Positions 51,894 to 60,605 of a stretch of DNA of 64,000 nt are shown here, piece after piece (position 1 is the first letter of the stretch; every line of letters begins with the position of its first letter). The translations under genes were made by a program, and so were the position numbers. The stretch is from Spiro-02 sp034114085 (GTDB lineage: Bacteria; Spirochaetota; Spirochaetia; Sphaerochaetales; Sphaerochaetaceae): the NCBI GenBank assembly GCA_034114085.1, contig JAXEWB010000056.1:65305-129304 (forward strand), given 5' to 3'. Under the pieces are notes generated by a model that searched no databases, had not been told where the DNA came from, and was given only the letters and a program-made list of their open reading frames with translations.

Positions 51894-53074
51894 CCGATTT
51901 CACATATTATTCCCCTACAAAGATACTATTCGGAACATCCAGCCTGGGCCAGGTCGGCGTTGAGGCCCGGCGCTACGGCGACAAAGCCCTTGTCGTCTAT
52001 GGGCAGGGCGCGGTAGTGCGGACAGGTGTCTACCGGAAGGTCGTCGATTCTCTGTCGGAGGCTGGCGTCGAGGTCGTCCCGTTCGGTGGCGTCCGTCCGA
52101 ATCCCCGTCTTTCGTTGGTGGAGGAGGGGGCCGCCCGCTGTCGTTCCAGCCAAATCCCCTTGGTCCTCGCAGTCGGCGGCGGTAGTGCGATCGACACCGC
52201 CAAGGCGATAGCCGTCGCCGCCACGTTGCCGGATGGCGTAGATTTTTGGGAGCACTGTTTCCTCCAATGGCGGCAGCCGTCGGAGGGCCTCGCCATCGGC
52301 GTGGTCCTGACGATCCCCGCCTCCGGTTCCGAGACCTCCGACGCCTGTGTAATAACCAACGAAGCTACCGGCGAGAAGCGGATCGCAAGCTCCCCGGCCA
52401 TGCTTCCTGCGTTCGCCATACTTGATCCCGAAACAACCTATACGCTTCCCCCGTACCAGACGGCCTGCGGCGCCTGCGATATCCTGGCGCATCTCCAGGA
52501 ACGCTATTTTACCGCTGAACAGTTCAACGATCTCTCCGACCGCCTGCTTGAAGCCGCGATGGGACACGTAATCCAGAACGCCCCCCGCGTTCTCCGCGAA
52601 CCCACGGAATATCGCTGGCGGGCAGAACTGATGTGGGCGGGCACCTTGGCCCACAACGCCCTGTTCGACCGGGGGCGCAACGGCGGGGACTGGGCGAGCC
52701 ATATGATCGAACATGCGTTGAGCGCCCGCTATGACATCGCCCATGGCGCGGGGCTCTCCATCATCATTCCCGCCTGGATGAAGCATGTGTTCCCGTCCTG
52801 CGTCGACCGGTTCGTCCAGTACGCCGTCCGTGTCTGGCATATAGACCTTCCGCTCGACGACCCCGACACAGTGGTTCTTGCCGCGATTGACCAGCTTGAA
52901 CAGTTCTATCGTCGTCTCGGACTTCCCGTGCGTTTGTCCGAAGCCTGCCTGCCGGTTTCCGAAACTGATCTTGAGCAGATGGCGGCTTCCGTTGCCACAG
53001 ATGAATTCAAGGTGGGTGGTATCCTGCCCCTCGGTCCTGCCGACGTTCTGAAAATCCTCCGCCTGGCCCTGTAG
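51890..53074 (+). CDS. Iron-containing alcohol dehydrogenase (YqhD/BDH-like)
   Basis: 394-residue Fe-ADH. The N-terminal dinucleotide fold starts with TYYSPTKILFG and is followed by LVLAVGGGSAIDTAKAIA (G-G-G-S-x-x-D), GIVLTIPASGSETS-like VLTIPASGSETSDACVI, and metal ligands in DWASHMIEHALSARYDIAHGAGLSIIIPAWMKH. It belongs to the butanol dehydrogenase/YqhD group, which reduces aldehydes. Probably handles an aldehyde or alcohol from the aldolase pathway. Confidence 0.92.
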   Translation: MTDFTYYSPTKILFGTSSLGQVGVEARRYGDKALVVYGQGAVVRTGVYRKVVDSLSEAGVEVVPFGGVRPNPRLSLVEEGAARCRSSQIPLVLAVGGGSAIDTAKAIAVAATLPDGVDFWEHCFLQWRQPSEGLAIGVVLTIPASGSETSDACVITNEATGEKRIASSPAMLPAFAILDPETTYTLPPYQTACGACDILAHLQERYFTAEQFNDLSDRLLEAAMGHVIQNAPRVLREPTEYRWRAELMWAGTLAHNALFDRGRNGGDWASHMIEHALSARYDIAHGAGLSIIIPAWMKHVFPSCVDRFVQYAVRVWHIDLPLDDPDTVVLAAIDQLEQFYRRLGLPVRLSEACLPVSETDLEQMAASVATDEFKVGGILPLGPADVLKILRLAL

Positions 53075-53108
53075 CCGACGGCATCGTAATGGAAAGGTAG
53101 GTGCTGAA

Positions 53109-54065
53109 ATGGCGGACAAGAGCGGTCGTCAGGAGTTTTTCATTCGTTTCAACCGGATCATGGAGCAGGTGATGCCGCTAGTGACTCCCGCCGGCGTAGT
53201 ACTTGGATTCCTGCTGGGCGCGCATATCAGTGGATTGAAGCCCTGCGTGACCTGGCTGTTCGCCTTCATCACCCTCGTTGGCGCCATGGGGATGAACTTC
53301 TCCGATTTTTCCCACGTATTGAAGCAACCGCTCCCGATTTTCGTTTCAATCCTCTGCTCCCATGTGGTCGTCCCGCTTCTAGTCTACGGTATCGGCACGC
53401 TGCTGTTTCCCGGCAAGCCGGTCCTTGTGATCGGTTTCGTCCTGCTGTATGCGATTCCCACCGCCGTAGTCAGCTACATGTGGTCTTCGATTTTCAAGGG
53501 CAACGGCGTACTGTCACTGACGCTGATCCTGGTCGACACGCTGCTCGCCCCCGTCGTCACCCCCTGGACGGTCCGTCTGCTGACCCATTCCGACATTGCG
53601 ATCGATACCGCCGGCATGATGCTTTCGCTCCTATACATGGTGGTATTTCCTTCGCTCTGCGGTGTCTCCCTCAACACCCTTTCCAAGGGCTTTGCCAGAA
53701 CAAGGATCGCTCCCTACCTGAAACCGTTTACGAAAATCGCTTTGCTGTTCGTGGTGATGATCAACGCATCCCAGATCGCCGGACGTCTGTCGTTCGAGGG
53801 TGTGTTCGTCGCGGTATTCTTTGTCAACATCCTCTTCGCCGTCTCCGGCTTCCTGCTCGGCTACAGTATCGCCAGAATCTTCCGATACGACCGCCCGACG
53901 CAGACCTCCCTGACGTTTTCCGTCGGGATGCGCAACATCAGCGCCGCCCTTGTCCTTGCCATAGACTTCTTCCCTCCCGAAGCCTCCATCCCCGTCCTGA
54001 TCGGCGTCGTAATCCAGCAGACCACTGCGGCTCTTCTCGGAAAAGCCCTGTTCCGGCAGGTATAG
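53109..54065 (+). CDS. Bile acid:sodium symporter (BASS) family transporter
   Basis: 318 residues, about nine to ten helices. Characteristic features are GAMGMNFSDFSHVLKQP, YAIPTAVVSYMWSSIFKGNG-type LLYAIPTAVVSYM, FSVGMRNISAALVLA and PVLIGVVIQQTTAALLGK. BASS carriers move organic acids, pantoate or bile acids with sodium. Last gene of the long plus cluster, 34 bp after the Fe-ADH. Confidence 0.85.
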   Translation: MADKSGRQEFFIRFNRIMEQVMPLVTPAGVVLGFLLGAHISGLKPCVTWLFAFITLVGAMGMNFSDFSHVLKQPLPIFVSILCSHVVVPLLVYGIGTLLFPGKPVLVIGFVLLYAIPTAVVSYMWSSIFKGNGVLSLTLILVDTLLAPVVTPWTVRLLTHSDIAIDTAGMMLSLLYMVVFPSLCGVSLNTLSKGFARTRIAPYLKPFTKIALLFVVMINASQIAGRLSFEGVFVAVFFVNILFAVSGFLLGYSIARIFRYDRPTQTSLTFSVGMRNISAALVLAIDFFPPEASIPVLIGVVIQQTTAALLGKALFRQV

Positions 54066-54154
54066 CTGGTTTGGGTATAACTGTTTTTATGAGGTAATGC
54101 TTTATTTTTTTGTCTGGCTTGAGGTCGCTTTCCGGTACCCGGCTATACCTCAGC

Positions 54155-54220
54155 GAACACCAATCGAGCCTGGAGCGAACACTAAGCAAGCCTAGAGAGA
54201 ACACTAAGCAAGCCTAGAGA
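54155..54220. repeat. Tandem 22-bp repeat between convergent genes
   Basis: Three units of 22 bp. Units two and three (54177-54198 and 54199-54220) are identical, GAACACTAAGCAAGCCTAGAGA, and unit one (54155-54176) differs at several positions. A partial fourth unit runs into the AEC stop codon. Short GCAAGCCTAG pieces could pair with neighbours. Located between the ends of the BASS and AEC genes. Confidence 0.8.
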
Positions 54221-54224
54221 GAAC

Positions 54225-55136
54225 CTAGAGAACCACCGCCAAAGTCGGAATCACCAGCATGCTGACCAATACGGTGACGCTGCTGGTGAAGCTGGCGAGG
54301 GAAGCGTTTCCCCCCAGCTCCTGGGTGTAGGCCGCCGACGCGGAGGAAATCGGGGACCAGCAGACGAGCGCCAGCCCCTTCCTGACCTCGTACGGGTAGG
54401 GGGCGAGACAGTAGAAGACCACGGTCAAGACGGCCGCCATCAGTATCCTGGCGGCGATGACCGCGCCAGCCTCCTTGAACAAGCTTCCGTTCAGATTGAT
54501 TTCCAGCATGGTTCCAATCATGAACATGGCTATGACGCCGTTCGCCGGTGCGATATTCGCCGCGACTGTGTAGAGAACGTTCGGCAGCCGCAATGCGAAA
54601 GCCGAAAGGAGCATCATGAGTATATAGACCACGAACGACGGAATGTGAAGCAATTTCATCACCATGCCGCCGAAGGTGGGCCGTCGGGACGATGCGTCGA
54701 TCACCATGGAGCAGAACATGATCGACAGGCCGAGGCACATGATTGCGTTGCCGACATCATAGAGACATGCGACGACCGTCCCCGTAGCCCCGATGAAACT
54801 CGCCGCGAAGGGGATCGTGAAGTTGCCGATATTGTACGACGGGGAGTTCAGCATGAAGAACACCTTGTCTCCAGCCTCCTTCCTACGGGAAAGCAGGAAC
54901 CCTACGGACAGCATGATGACGTTGGCCAGGAAGCCCCAAAGCGTGACCGTCAGCCAAGCGGGCTCCAGGACGAATCCGTTGAAGCTCGTCATGATAGTCG
55001 CGGGAAGGGTGATGTTCATGACGATTTTCGCCAGAGACCGTGAGTCCTCGGTCTTCAAGACACCCCTGCGCTTGAGAAAATAGGCCAGGACGATCATGAA
55101 GAAAAACGAGACGGCCTTGAGGATGATAGCTTCCAT
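54225..55136 (-). CDS. AEC-family (auxin efflux carrier-like) transporter
   Basis: About 303 residues with ten predicted helices. N-terminal helix AIILKAVSFFFMIVLAYFLKRRGVL, then ITLPATIMTSFNGF, PSYNIGNFTIPFAASFIGATGTVVACLYDVGNAI, and the C-terminal CWSPISSASAAYTQELGGNASLASFTSS motif with the family's S-S/N-x-x-x-A loop. Exports or imports carboxylates such as malate. ATG 55136 has AGGTGG eight bases upstream; a GTG at 55148 is also possible. Confidence 0.88.
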   Translation of the reverse strand: MEAIILKAVSFFFMIVLAYFLKRRGVLKTEDSRSLAKIVMNITLPATIMTSFNGFVLEPAWLTVTLWGFLANVIMLSVGFLLSRRKEAGDKVFFMLNSPSYNIGNFTIPFAASFIGATGTVVACLYDVGNAIMCLGLSIMFCSMVIDASSRRPTFGGMVMKLLHIPSFVVYILMMLLSAFALRLPNVLYTVAANIAPANGVIAMFMIGTMLEINLNGSLFKEAGAVIAARILMAAVLTVVFYCLAPYPYEVRKGLALVCWSPISSASAAYTQELGGNASLASFTSSVTVLVSMLVIPTLAVVL

Positions 55137-55243
55137 ATATGATTCCACCTATGGCTAGGGAAAGGTCGCGTTCCCTGATTCGAGCCACCTCATTTCTTTG
55201 CGGTTTTTTGAATCAGGAAAATCACGCCCGATGAAAATTTTGA

Positions 55244-56050
55244 CTAACAGTACCGCTTTTCCGCCATTACAGCAAGATAACAGTCGGCGATAAAGCTATC
55301 CAGCGGCTCAAACCCGCTGGTGTCGCTGTAGAACCCCGTAATCGCGAACCCCGCCTTGCAAATGCCGCCGAGCTGTTCCTCCAGAGTATGGCTGAACTCA
55401 ATCGTATCATCCGTATCAATCCGCTTCCGCAACTCTTTCCGGCTCAGGCTCGTCAGGTCGCTGTAGGGGAGGGTGTACTTGACCCTGAGCCGTCCCTTGG
55501 CTTCGGCTTTCTCGTCGAACACATAAAGTACTGGATTGGTGATTCCTGTCAGCAGACGCCCGCCGGGGGAAAGCAGTCTGTAGCAGGACTCCCAGACTGG
55601 CTGCAACCGGTCGATGAAGCAATTGGATATCGGGTTGAAGATCAGGTCGAAGGATCCGTCGCTGAACCGCGACAGGTCGAGCATGTCGCCCTGTTCGGTG
55701 CCAAGGTCAAGCCCTTCCCGTTTCGCCACCGCGCGATCCTGCTCCAACTGCCGTCCGCTATTGTCGAACACCGTGACCGACGCGCCCGCGGCAGCCAGCA
55801 CCGGTCCTTGCTGTCCCCCTCCACCGGCGAGGCAGAGCACCCGCTTTCCATGCAGGCCGCCCAGCCAGGCCGCCGGAACCGGTTTGAACGTCGTGAGGTT
55901 GATGGATATCCGACCTTCACGCGCCAGCCTGATCGTCTCCGAATCGACCGGAATGGTCCAGGTGTTCCGGCGGGAGACCTCCGTATTCCATGCCTGCTTG
56001 TTGTGTTCCGCGTAATCCATGGAAAGAGTATATCCCATCATCCCCAACAT
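55244..56050 (-). CDS. SAM-dependent class I methyltransferase
   Basis: About 268 residues. Motif I is RVLCLAGGGGQQGPVLAAAGASVTVFD, motif II FDLIFNPISNC(F), and post-motif SPGGRLLTG. The YAEHNKQAWNTEVSRRNTWT start is typical of small-molecule methyltransferases of the Methyltransf_11 type. The frame is open upstream to 56158; I use ATG 56050 because GGGGAG lies seven bases before it, though ATG 56020 (MDYAEHN) fits the family start as well. Substrate unknown. Confidence 0.85.
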   Translation of the reverse strand: MLGMMGYTLSMDYAEHNKQAWNTEVSRRNTWTIPVDSETIRLAREGRISINLTTFKPVPAAWLGGLHGKRVLCLAGGGGQQGPVLAAAGASVTVFDNSGRQLEQDRAVAKREGLDLGTEQGDMLDLSRFSDGSFDLIFNPISNCFIDRLQPVWESCYRLLSPGGRLLTGITNPVLYVFDEKAEAKGRLRVKYTLPYSDLTSLSRKELRKRIDTDDTIEFSHTLEEQLGGICKAGFAITGFYSDTSGFEPLDSFIADCYLAVMAEKRYC

Positions 56051-56265
56051 TGCCATGCTCCCCGGAATATGAAACCATTCCTCCCCTATGGAAGCGTGTC
56101 CGGCGGGATTCCCGGCCAGGGCATACATCGTCCTGCGAACCGCCGTTACTTCCCGCAAATTTTCTCACAACGAGTCTGATTCTCATGGTACAGTATCCTT
56201 GGAGCTATCGAGAAGCGGCCCTTTCGCCGGTATCGATCACGTCCCGACCGCAAGGAGGTCATATC

Positions 56266-57450
56266 ATGCCAGGAGACGATCGTTTGAAACAAGCGCATTT
56301 CAAGGAAACTGAAGACGATGCGACGATGGACTTCTTCAATTTTGACGGACTTGACGGCGTTGATGGTGATTCCCGCGATATGGACGGCTCCGGCTCGATT
56401 TCTTTTGCGGACATATACGACGACTATTCCGAAAGTGAATATTATGCCGGCGCTCTCCGGGACTATACGCTCCATGAACTATTGACCGCCGCCAATTCCC
56501 AATTTTGGAGTTTTGAACATATTTATGAGGCCGTTGGACAAGCGGAACCGGAAGATGACGCCCCCGACCACGTTAACCTGACCTCCTATATCACGACACT
56601 GTTCAGGCAGGCGGTGTATTTCTTCGATGATGACATCATCGCCCTGCTGAGAAAAGGGGAGATACCCATATCCGACCCATTGATGGACCGGGTGAACGAC
56701 GATTCACTAGAACTGGCCAAGGAACTTCGGGTGTTTTTCTTTGTCGATGATCAGGAGGACTATCGCAAGGTGGTCGTTCCGCTTGAACTGCGGCGGATAT
56801 TTGCCGACATGTCCTCTTCAGCGGATTTTGAACAGATGAGACGTGTCAGATATCAGATTGTCCGACATGCGCAGGGTATGACCATCCTCGACGGTATAGT
56901 CCAGACAAAAGAACTCGGAAAGTGCCTTGTCCAGAATACCGGCATCTCCATGCCCGCCGATGAACTGGATGAAACCCTGCGTATTCTGTCTCCGTTCTAT
57001 GGCTTGCTTGGCTTCAACTACAACTCCGGCGTACGTATGCTCACTCATGCTTCCTTGACCAGCCGGAGCGATATAGCCGACCTATGGAACCGCTCCCAAA
57101 CGCATCCCGTGTTTCTGCCCGACCAGGATACCCTGCGAATGACGCTCATCAACCCGTTCTATCCCGTTACCGAGGAATATCGCCGGTTCGAAGCGTATGT
57201 GTCGCAATGGCATTTCTATGAGGATGAAGGAGCCAGCACCCTGTTCCTGATCGATTTCGGGCAGGCGGTCTCGATGGGCGCTTCCATGCAGGAACTTTCC
57301 GACCTGTGTGAGGACTACGACATGGATATCGAGGACGACTTCGACAAGTTCATGAGTTTGGTCACTGACGTCCTGAACACGACCAGGCGCTGGGATCTAC
57401 GCGGCAACACGGTGGATGAACTGAAAAACCGGCACGCAAGCATCCGGTGA
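56266..57450 (+). CDS. Unknown protein with an N-terminal EF-hand-like calcium loop
   Basis: 394 residues, very acidic, no signal peptide. Residues 38-49 read DMDGSGSISFAD, matching the EF-hand loop at positions 1, 3, 5, 6, 8 and 12, and also resembling a dockerin half-motif. The rest is helical. The C-terminal NTTRRWDLRGNTVDEL resembles the tail of YecA/SEC-C-type proteins, but the SEC-C zinc motif is missing. Start ATG 56266 is fixed by a perfect AAGGAGG seven bases before it. Divergent from the methyltransferase. I do not recognise the family. Confidence 0.7.
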   Translation: MPGDDRLKQAHFKETEDDATMDFFNFDGLDGVDGDSRDMDGSGSISFADIYDDYSESEYYAGALRDYTLHELLTAANSQFWSFEHIYEAVGQAEPEDDAPDHVNLTSYITTLFRQAVYFFDDDIIALLRKGEIPISDPLMDRVNDDSLELAKELRVFFFVDDQEDYRKVVVPLELRRIFADMSSSADFEQMRRVRYQIVRHAQGMTILDGIVQTKELGKCLVQNTGISMPADELDETLRILSPFYGLLGFNYNSGVRMLTHASLTSRSDIADLWNRSQTHPVFLPDQDTLRMTLINPFYPVTEEYRRFEAYVSQWHFYEDEGASTLFLIDFGQAVSMGASMQELSDLCEDYDMDIEDDFDKFMSLVTDVLNTTRRWDLRGNTVDELKNRHASIR

Positions 57451-57473
57451 TTCGACCAGTGCAACGGGGCCGC

Positions 57474-58484
57474 TCACTCCATGTCCCGCACCAGCACCCC
57501 GGCTCCTTCCCGAACCAATGCCGCCAGCTCCTGCGGCAGACCGTCCGCCACTTCCTCGACCCGCTCCCTGACGGCTTTGACAGTGTAGGGGAGCCCTGGC
57601 AACGACTGCTCCAGAAGTTCCACACAATCGGTGGACAATGCGTCGCTGAACACCTTCACCTGGACGATCATGCCCTTTTCAACATCCAGATGGAATGTCA
57701 GCCGCCCCCAGGGAAGCCGTTCGCTACAGGTGTGGCCGAACTGGGGCGTCGTCCCGAAACGCCAGGCATCTGCGGAAAGCTTTTCATACGTCTCCATCAG
57801 CAACGGTTCGCGTTCCAGCATGGCGGTATCGAGTCCCTGTACCGGAGCCTCCTCGCCATATTCCGCTCGAAACGCCTCTATGACGGCATCGGAAAACCTG
57901 TCATGGGTGAACGACGGCTCGATCTCCCGCAGGTTTACCACCCGCGAGGCCACCGACCTGATTCCCTTTGCCTCGAGCTTCTGCTTGTCCGGCGTCAGAT
58001 AGTCCCCGATATGGGACAGGTTCGCGTCAATCAGCAGCGTACCGTGATGACATCCCCTTGTCGCGGTGAGCTGGAACGCGCTTCCCGATACCTTCCTGCC
58101 ATCGACCAGAATATCGTTGCGACCGGATAGTTCAGATGTCACTCCACAAGTTGCGAGCGCCTTGCGGACAATATCGAAGTTTCGCCCCTTGTCGTACTGT
58201 TCGCGCGGGGAAATGATGGTAAAGCACGTATTGCCGAGATCCTGGTATACGGCGCCGCCTCCGCTCAGACGACGGGCGAGCAGGATTCCATCGCGTTCCA
58301 TCGCCTGGAGGTTGCATTCAACCCATGGATTCTGATAGCGGCCGATTACGATACAGGGGCTGTTCCTCCACAAATAGAGAACATGCGTATCACGCAGTTC
58401 CTGTTTCTCTATCAACCAGGACTCAGTAGCGAGGTTGAACCATGGATTGTGCTGTCGCGCCACATATATCGCCGTATGTGTCAT
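57474..58484 (-). CDS. lplA: Lipoate-protein ligase A
   Basis: 336 residues; cytosolic enzyme that activates lipoate with ATP and attaches it to lipoyl domains. Features are NPWFNLATESWLI, VIGRYQNPWVECNL, LARRLSGGGAVYQDLGNTCFTII, and the catalytic lysine in DILVDGRKVSGSAFQL. The C-terminal accessory domain (about 245-336: LPWGRLTFHLDVEKGMI) is present. The gene starts 1 bp after the aldo-keto reductase stop. Confidence 0.93.
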   Translation of the reverse strand: MTHTAIYVARQHNPWFNLATESWLIEKQELRDTHVLYLWRNSPCIVIGRYQNPWVECNLQAMERDGILLARRLSGGGAVYQDLGNTCFTIISPREQYDKGRNFDIVRKALATCGVTSELSGRNDILVDGRKVSGSAFQLTATRGCHHGTLLIDANLSHIGDYLTPDKQKLEAKGIRSVASRVVNLREIEPSFTHDRFSDAVIEAFRAEYGEEAPVQGLDTAMLEREPLLMETYEKLSADAWRFGTTPQFGHTCSERLPWGRLTFHLDVEKGMIVQVKVFSDALSTDCVELLEQSLPGLPYTVKAVRERVEEVADGLPQELAALVREGAGVLVRDME

Positions 58485-58485
58485 G

Positions 58486-59457
58486 CTATGCGTCCCGTCC
58501 TTCGAGATACGCCAGTTGCTGTGCGTCCAACTCCAGATCAGCCATCGATAGGGAATCCCTCAGTTGCTCGACCTTGGAACTGCCTACGATAGCGATTGAG
58601 GGGAGGCTCTGGCTGGTGATGTACGCGAGGCAAATCGCCGCGGGGGAGACCCCCAACTCCTGTGATAGCCTCGCGCAACGGTCGACCCTCCGCAGGTTCC
58701 CCTCAGTCAGGAAGCGATGCTTCGCGCGTTCCGAAAGCGTGTCCATCTTGCCCGCGATGATTTTTGAGAACAGTCCTTTCGCTTGGGAAGCAAAGCAGAG
58801 GACCGGCATCTGCTGCTTTTTGTACCACTTGTACGACGCTTCGTTCATGCACGCCAGCGTATCGTCGCCCCACTGTTCCGGCGTGCACACGGCCAATGAC
58901 CATTGGATTTCGCTGACGGAAAACGCACGCCTTCCGTTTTGCTTCGCATAGTCGTTCGCCTCGGCGATTCGCTCAAAGGACCAGTTGGACGCCCCTACAT
59001 GGTATGTCAGCCCTGCGGTGATGAACTCATCGAGCATGTCGACGATCTCATCAACCCCAATCTGCGGATCATCACGGTGGAGGAGCCATAGATCGACATG
59101 GTCCGTACCAAGCTGCTCCAGGCTACGGTTGATATCCTGGGAAAGGGATTTCCAATCAAGCCGGCTGTCATGCATCCGTCCTATATGGGGATGCCCGCCC
59201 TTCGTCGCGATAACGATTTTCTTCCTCAAGCCTGAGGAACGAAGCCACTCGCCGACCGTCTGTTCGCTGGTGGACGGTCCTCCATCGACCTGTTGCCCGT
59301 AGACCATCGCCGTATCCAGGAGATTCCCTCCATTTGCGATGTATAGATCCAGCAGTTGGAACGCGGTCTCCCTCGGAGTTGTCTCCCCGAAATGATCACA
59401 ACCTAGGGCGATTCTTGAAACTGAGGGAATCATCGATGAGAAGGATAGTCGTTTCAT
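58486..59457 (-). CDS. Aldo-keto reductase
   Basis: 323-residue TIM barrel. Catalytic tetrad region: LLDTAMVYGQQ (Asp and Tyr), KIVIATKGGHP (Lys), DLWLLHRDDP (His). NADPH-binding end SIAIVGSSKVEQLRDSL. The QVDGGPSTSEQTVG insertion is typical of the YajO/Tas branch. ATG 59457 has GGAGG five bases upstream. Sits just before lplA with no gap, so one operon. Confidence 0.92.
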   Translation of the reverse strand: MKRLSFSSMIPSVSRIALGCDHFGETTPRETAFQLLDLYIANGGNLLDTAMVYGQQVDGGPSTSEQTVGEWLRSSGLRKKIVIATKGGHPHIGRMHDSRLDWKSLSQDINRSLEQLGTDHVDLWLLHRDDPQIGVDEIVDMLDEFITAGLTYHVGASNWSFERIAEANDYAKQNGRRAFSVSEIQWSLAVCTPEQWGDDTLACMNEASYKWYKKQQMPVLCFASQAKGLFSKIIAGKMDTLSERAKHRFLTEGNLRRVDRCARLSQELGVSPAAICLAYITSQSLPSIAIVGSSKVEQLRDSLSMADLELDAQQLAYLEGRDA

Positions 59458-59686
59458 ATGCGCCTCCGCACATACAATATCATATTCCGGGGATGCGGAA
59501 AACCCGAAAAAAATTCCAGCTAACATGGTGTATTTACTTTTAGCGTCGAATCGGCGCCATATTTCCATGGCTTGCGCTTTCCCCGAGTTTTCCCATACAC
59601 CTCCAGCCGTTACGTTGGAATTGACCGGCTGGTACGCCCGTGGTACGATTGCCTCGATTAAGCAATACTTTCAAGGCAGGTTTCTG

Positions 59687-60493
59687 ATGGATGATGACAT
59701 GTCCACGCCTTTTTCCCAGGCCGCCCGTTTGGAGCGCCTGAACATCCCGTTCGCGATGGTGACGCTGACCCGTGCGGAGGGGACCACTCCACGCGACAGC
59801 GGCCGCATGCTGGTTTCCGCCGACGGAAATTCCTACGGGACCATCGGTGGCGGGGCTGCGGAGGCCTATGCGATTTCCCAGGCCGTCCGGATGATGACGG
59901 AGGGCCTGGGCGGTCCGATTTCCTATCCGATCCTGTCAGCCGACGGAAAATCCGCTGTCGGTGAAATGGGCATGTTCGTTGATGTCGTTTCTTCTGGGCG
60001 CAAAATCATTCTATTGGGCGGCGGCCACGTGAACCTTGCCGTTGCGAAACTGGCCTCTCAGGTCGGCTATGAGGTGGAACTCGTGGAGGTCCGTCCCGAA
60101 TTCGCCACCGCGGAACGTTTTCCCATGGCAAGCAGGATTCACCTGGCCCCTACCATCCGGGAAGCCTTGCGGGACGTGCGCATCACCTCCGCGACGGCTG
60201 TCGTGGTCGCCAGCCATACGGTGGACTACGAGACCACGCTCCGGCTGCTGGATTCTCCAGCCGTCTATATCGGCATGCTTGGCTCACGGCGCAAAGCGCG
60301 CGACCTGAACGCTTCGTTGTCTGAAGCGGGAATCCCGGCGGAGCGGCTGGCAAGGCTTTTCACTCCGATAGGGCTTGACCTTGGCGCTGAAACTCCCGCT
60401 CAGATCGCAGTGGCTGTAGTAGCCGAAATCATGCAGGTGATGAACGATCGAGGCGGCGGGCATCTGCGGGATGTTTCAAAGTCGCAGGATTGA
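59687..60493 (+). CDS. xdhC: XdhC/CoxI-family molybdenum cofactor chaperone
   Basis: 268 residues. N-terminal XdhC part: FAMVTLTRAEGTTPRDSGRMLV, YGTIGGGAAEAYA. The Rossmann part is KIILLGGGHVNLAVAKLA, then VYIGMLGSRRKARDL and GLDLGAETPAQIAVAVVAEIM. XdhC proteins insert sulphurated Moco into xanthine-dehydrogenase-like enzymes. No such enzyme is in the window, so its client lies elsewhere. GGCAGG lies six bases before ATG 59687. Confidence 0.9.
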   Translation: MDDDMSTPFSQAARLERLNIPFAMVTLTRAEGTTPRDSGRMLVSADGNSYGTIGGGAAEAYAISQAVRMMTEGLGGPISYPILSADGKSAVGEMGMFVDVVSSGRKIILLGGGHVNLAVAKLASQVGYEVELVEVRPEFATAERFPMASRIHLAPTIREALRDVRITSATAVVVASHTVDYETTLRLLDSPAVYIGMLGSRRKARDLNASLSEAGIPAERLARLFTPIGLDLGAETPAQIAVAVVAEIMQVMNDRGGGHLRDVSKSQD

Positions 60494-60605
60494 GGAAAAA
60501 GCGGATTGTCAGAATATCTCAGAATTCGTTGTACTGAATGGTGTCGGCGCATCGTCATAGCTTTTGCGGAGGTAAGCCAAGCCATGACCAGTCAGGATTT
60601 TATGC

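Noticed and set aside
55990..56265. N-terminal extension of the unknown protein at 56266
   Set aside because: The extension is antisense to the methyltransferase start and lacks a ribosome site, whereas ATG 56266 has a perfect AAGGAGG.
57397..58130. Open frames antisense to lplA (up to 227 codons)
   Set aside because: Lipoate ligase motifs fix the coding strand; the opposing frames are GC-driven shadows.
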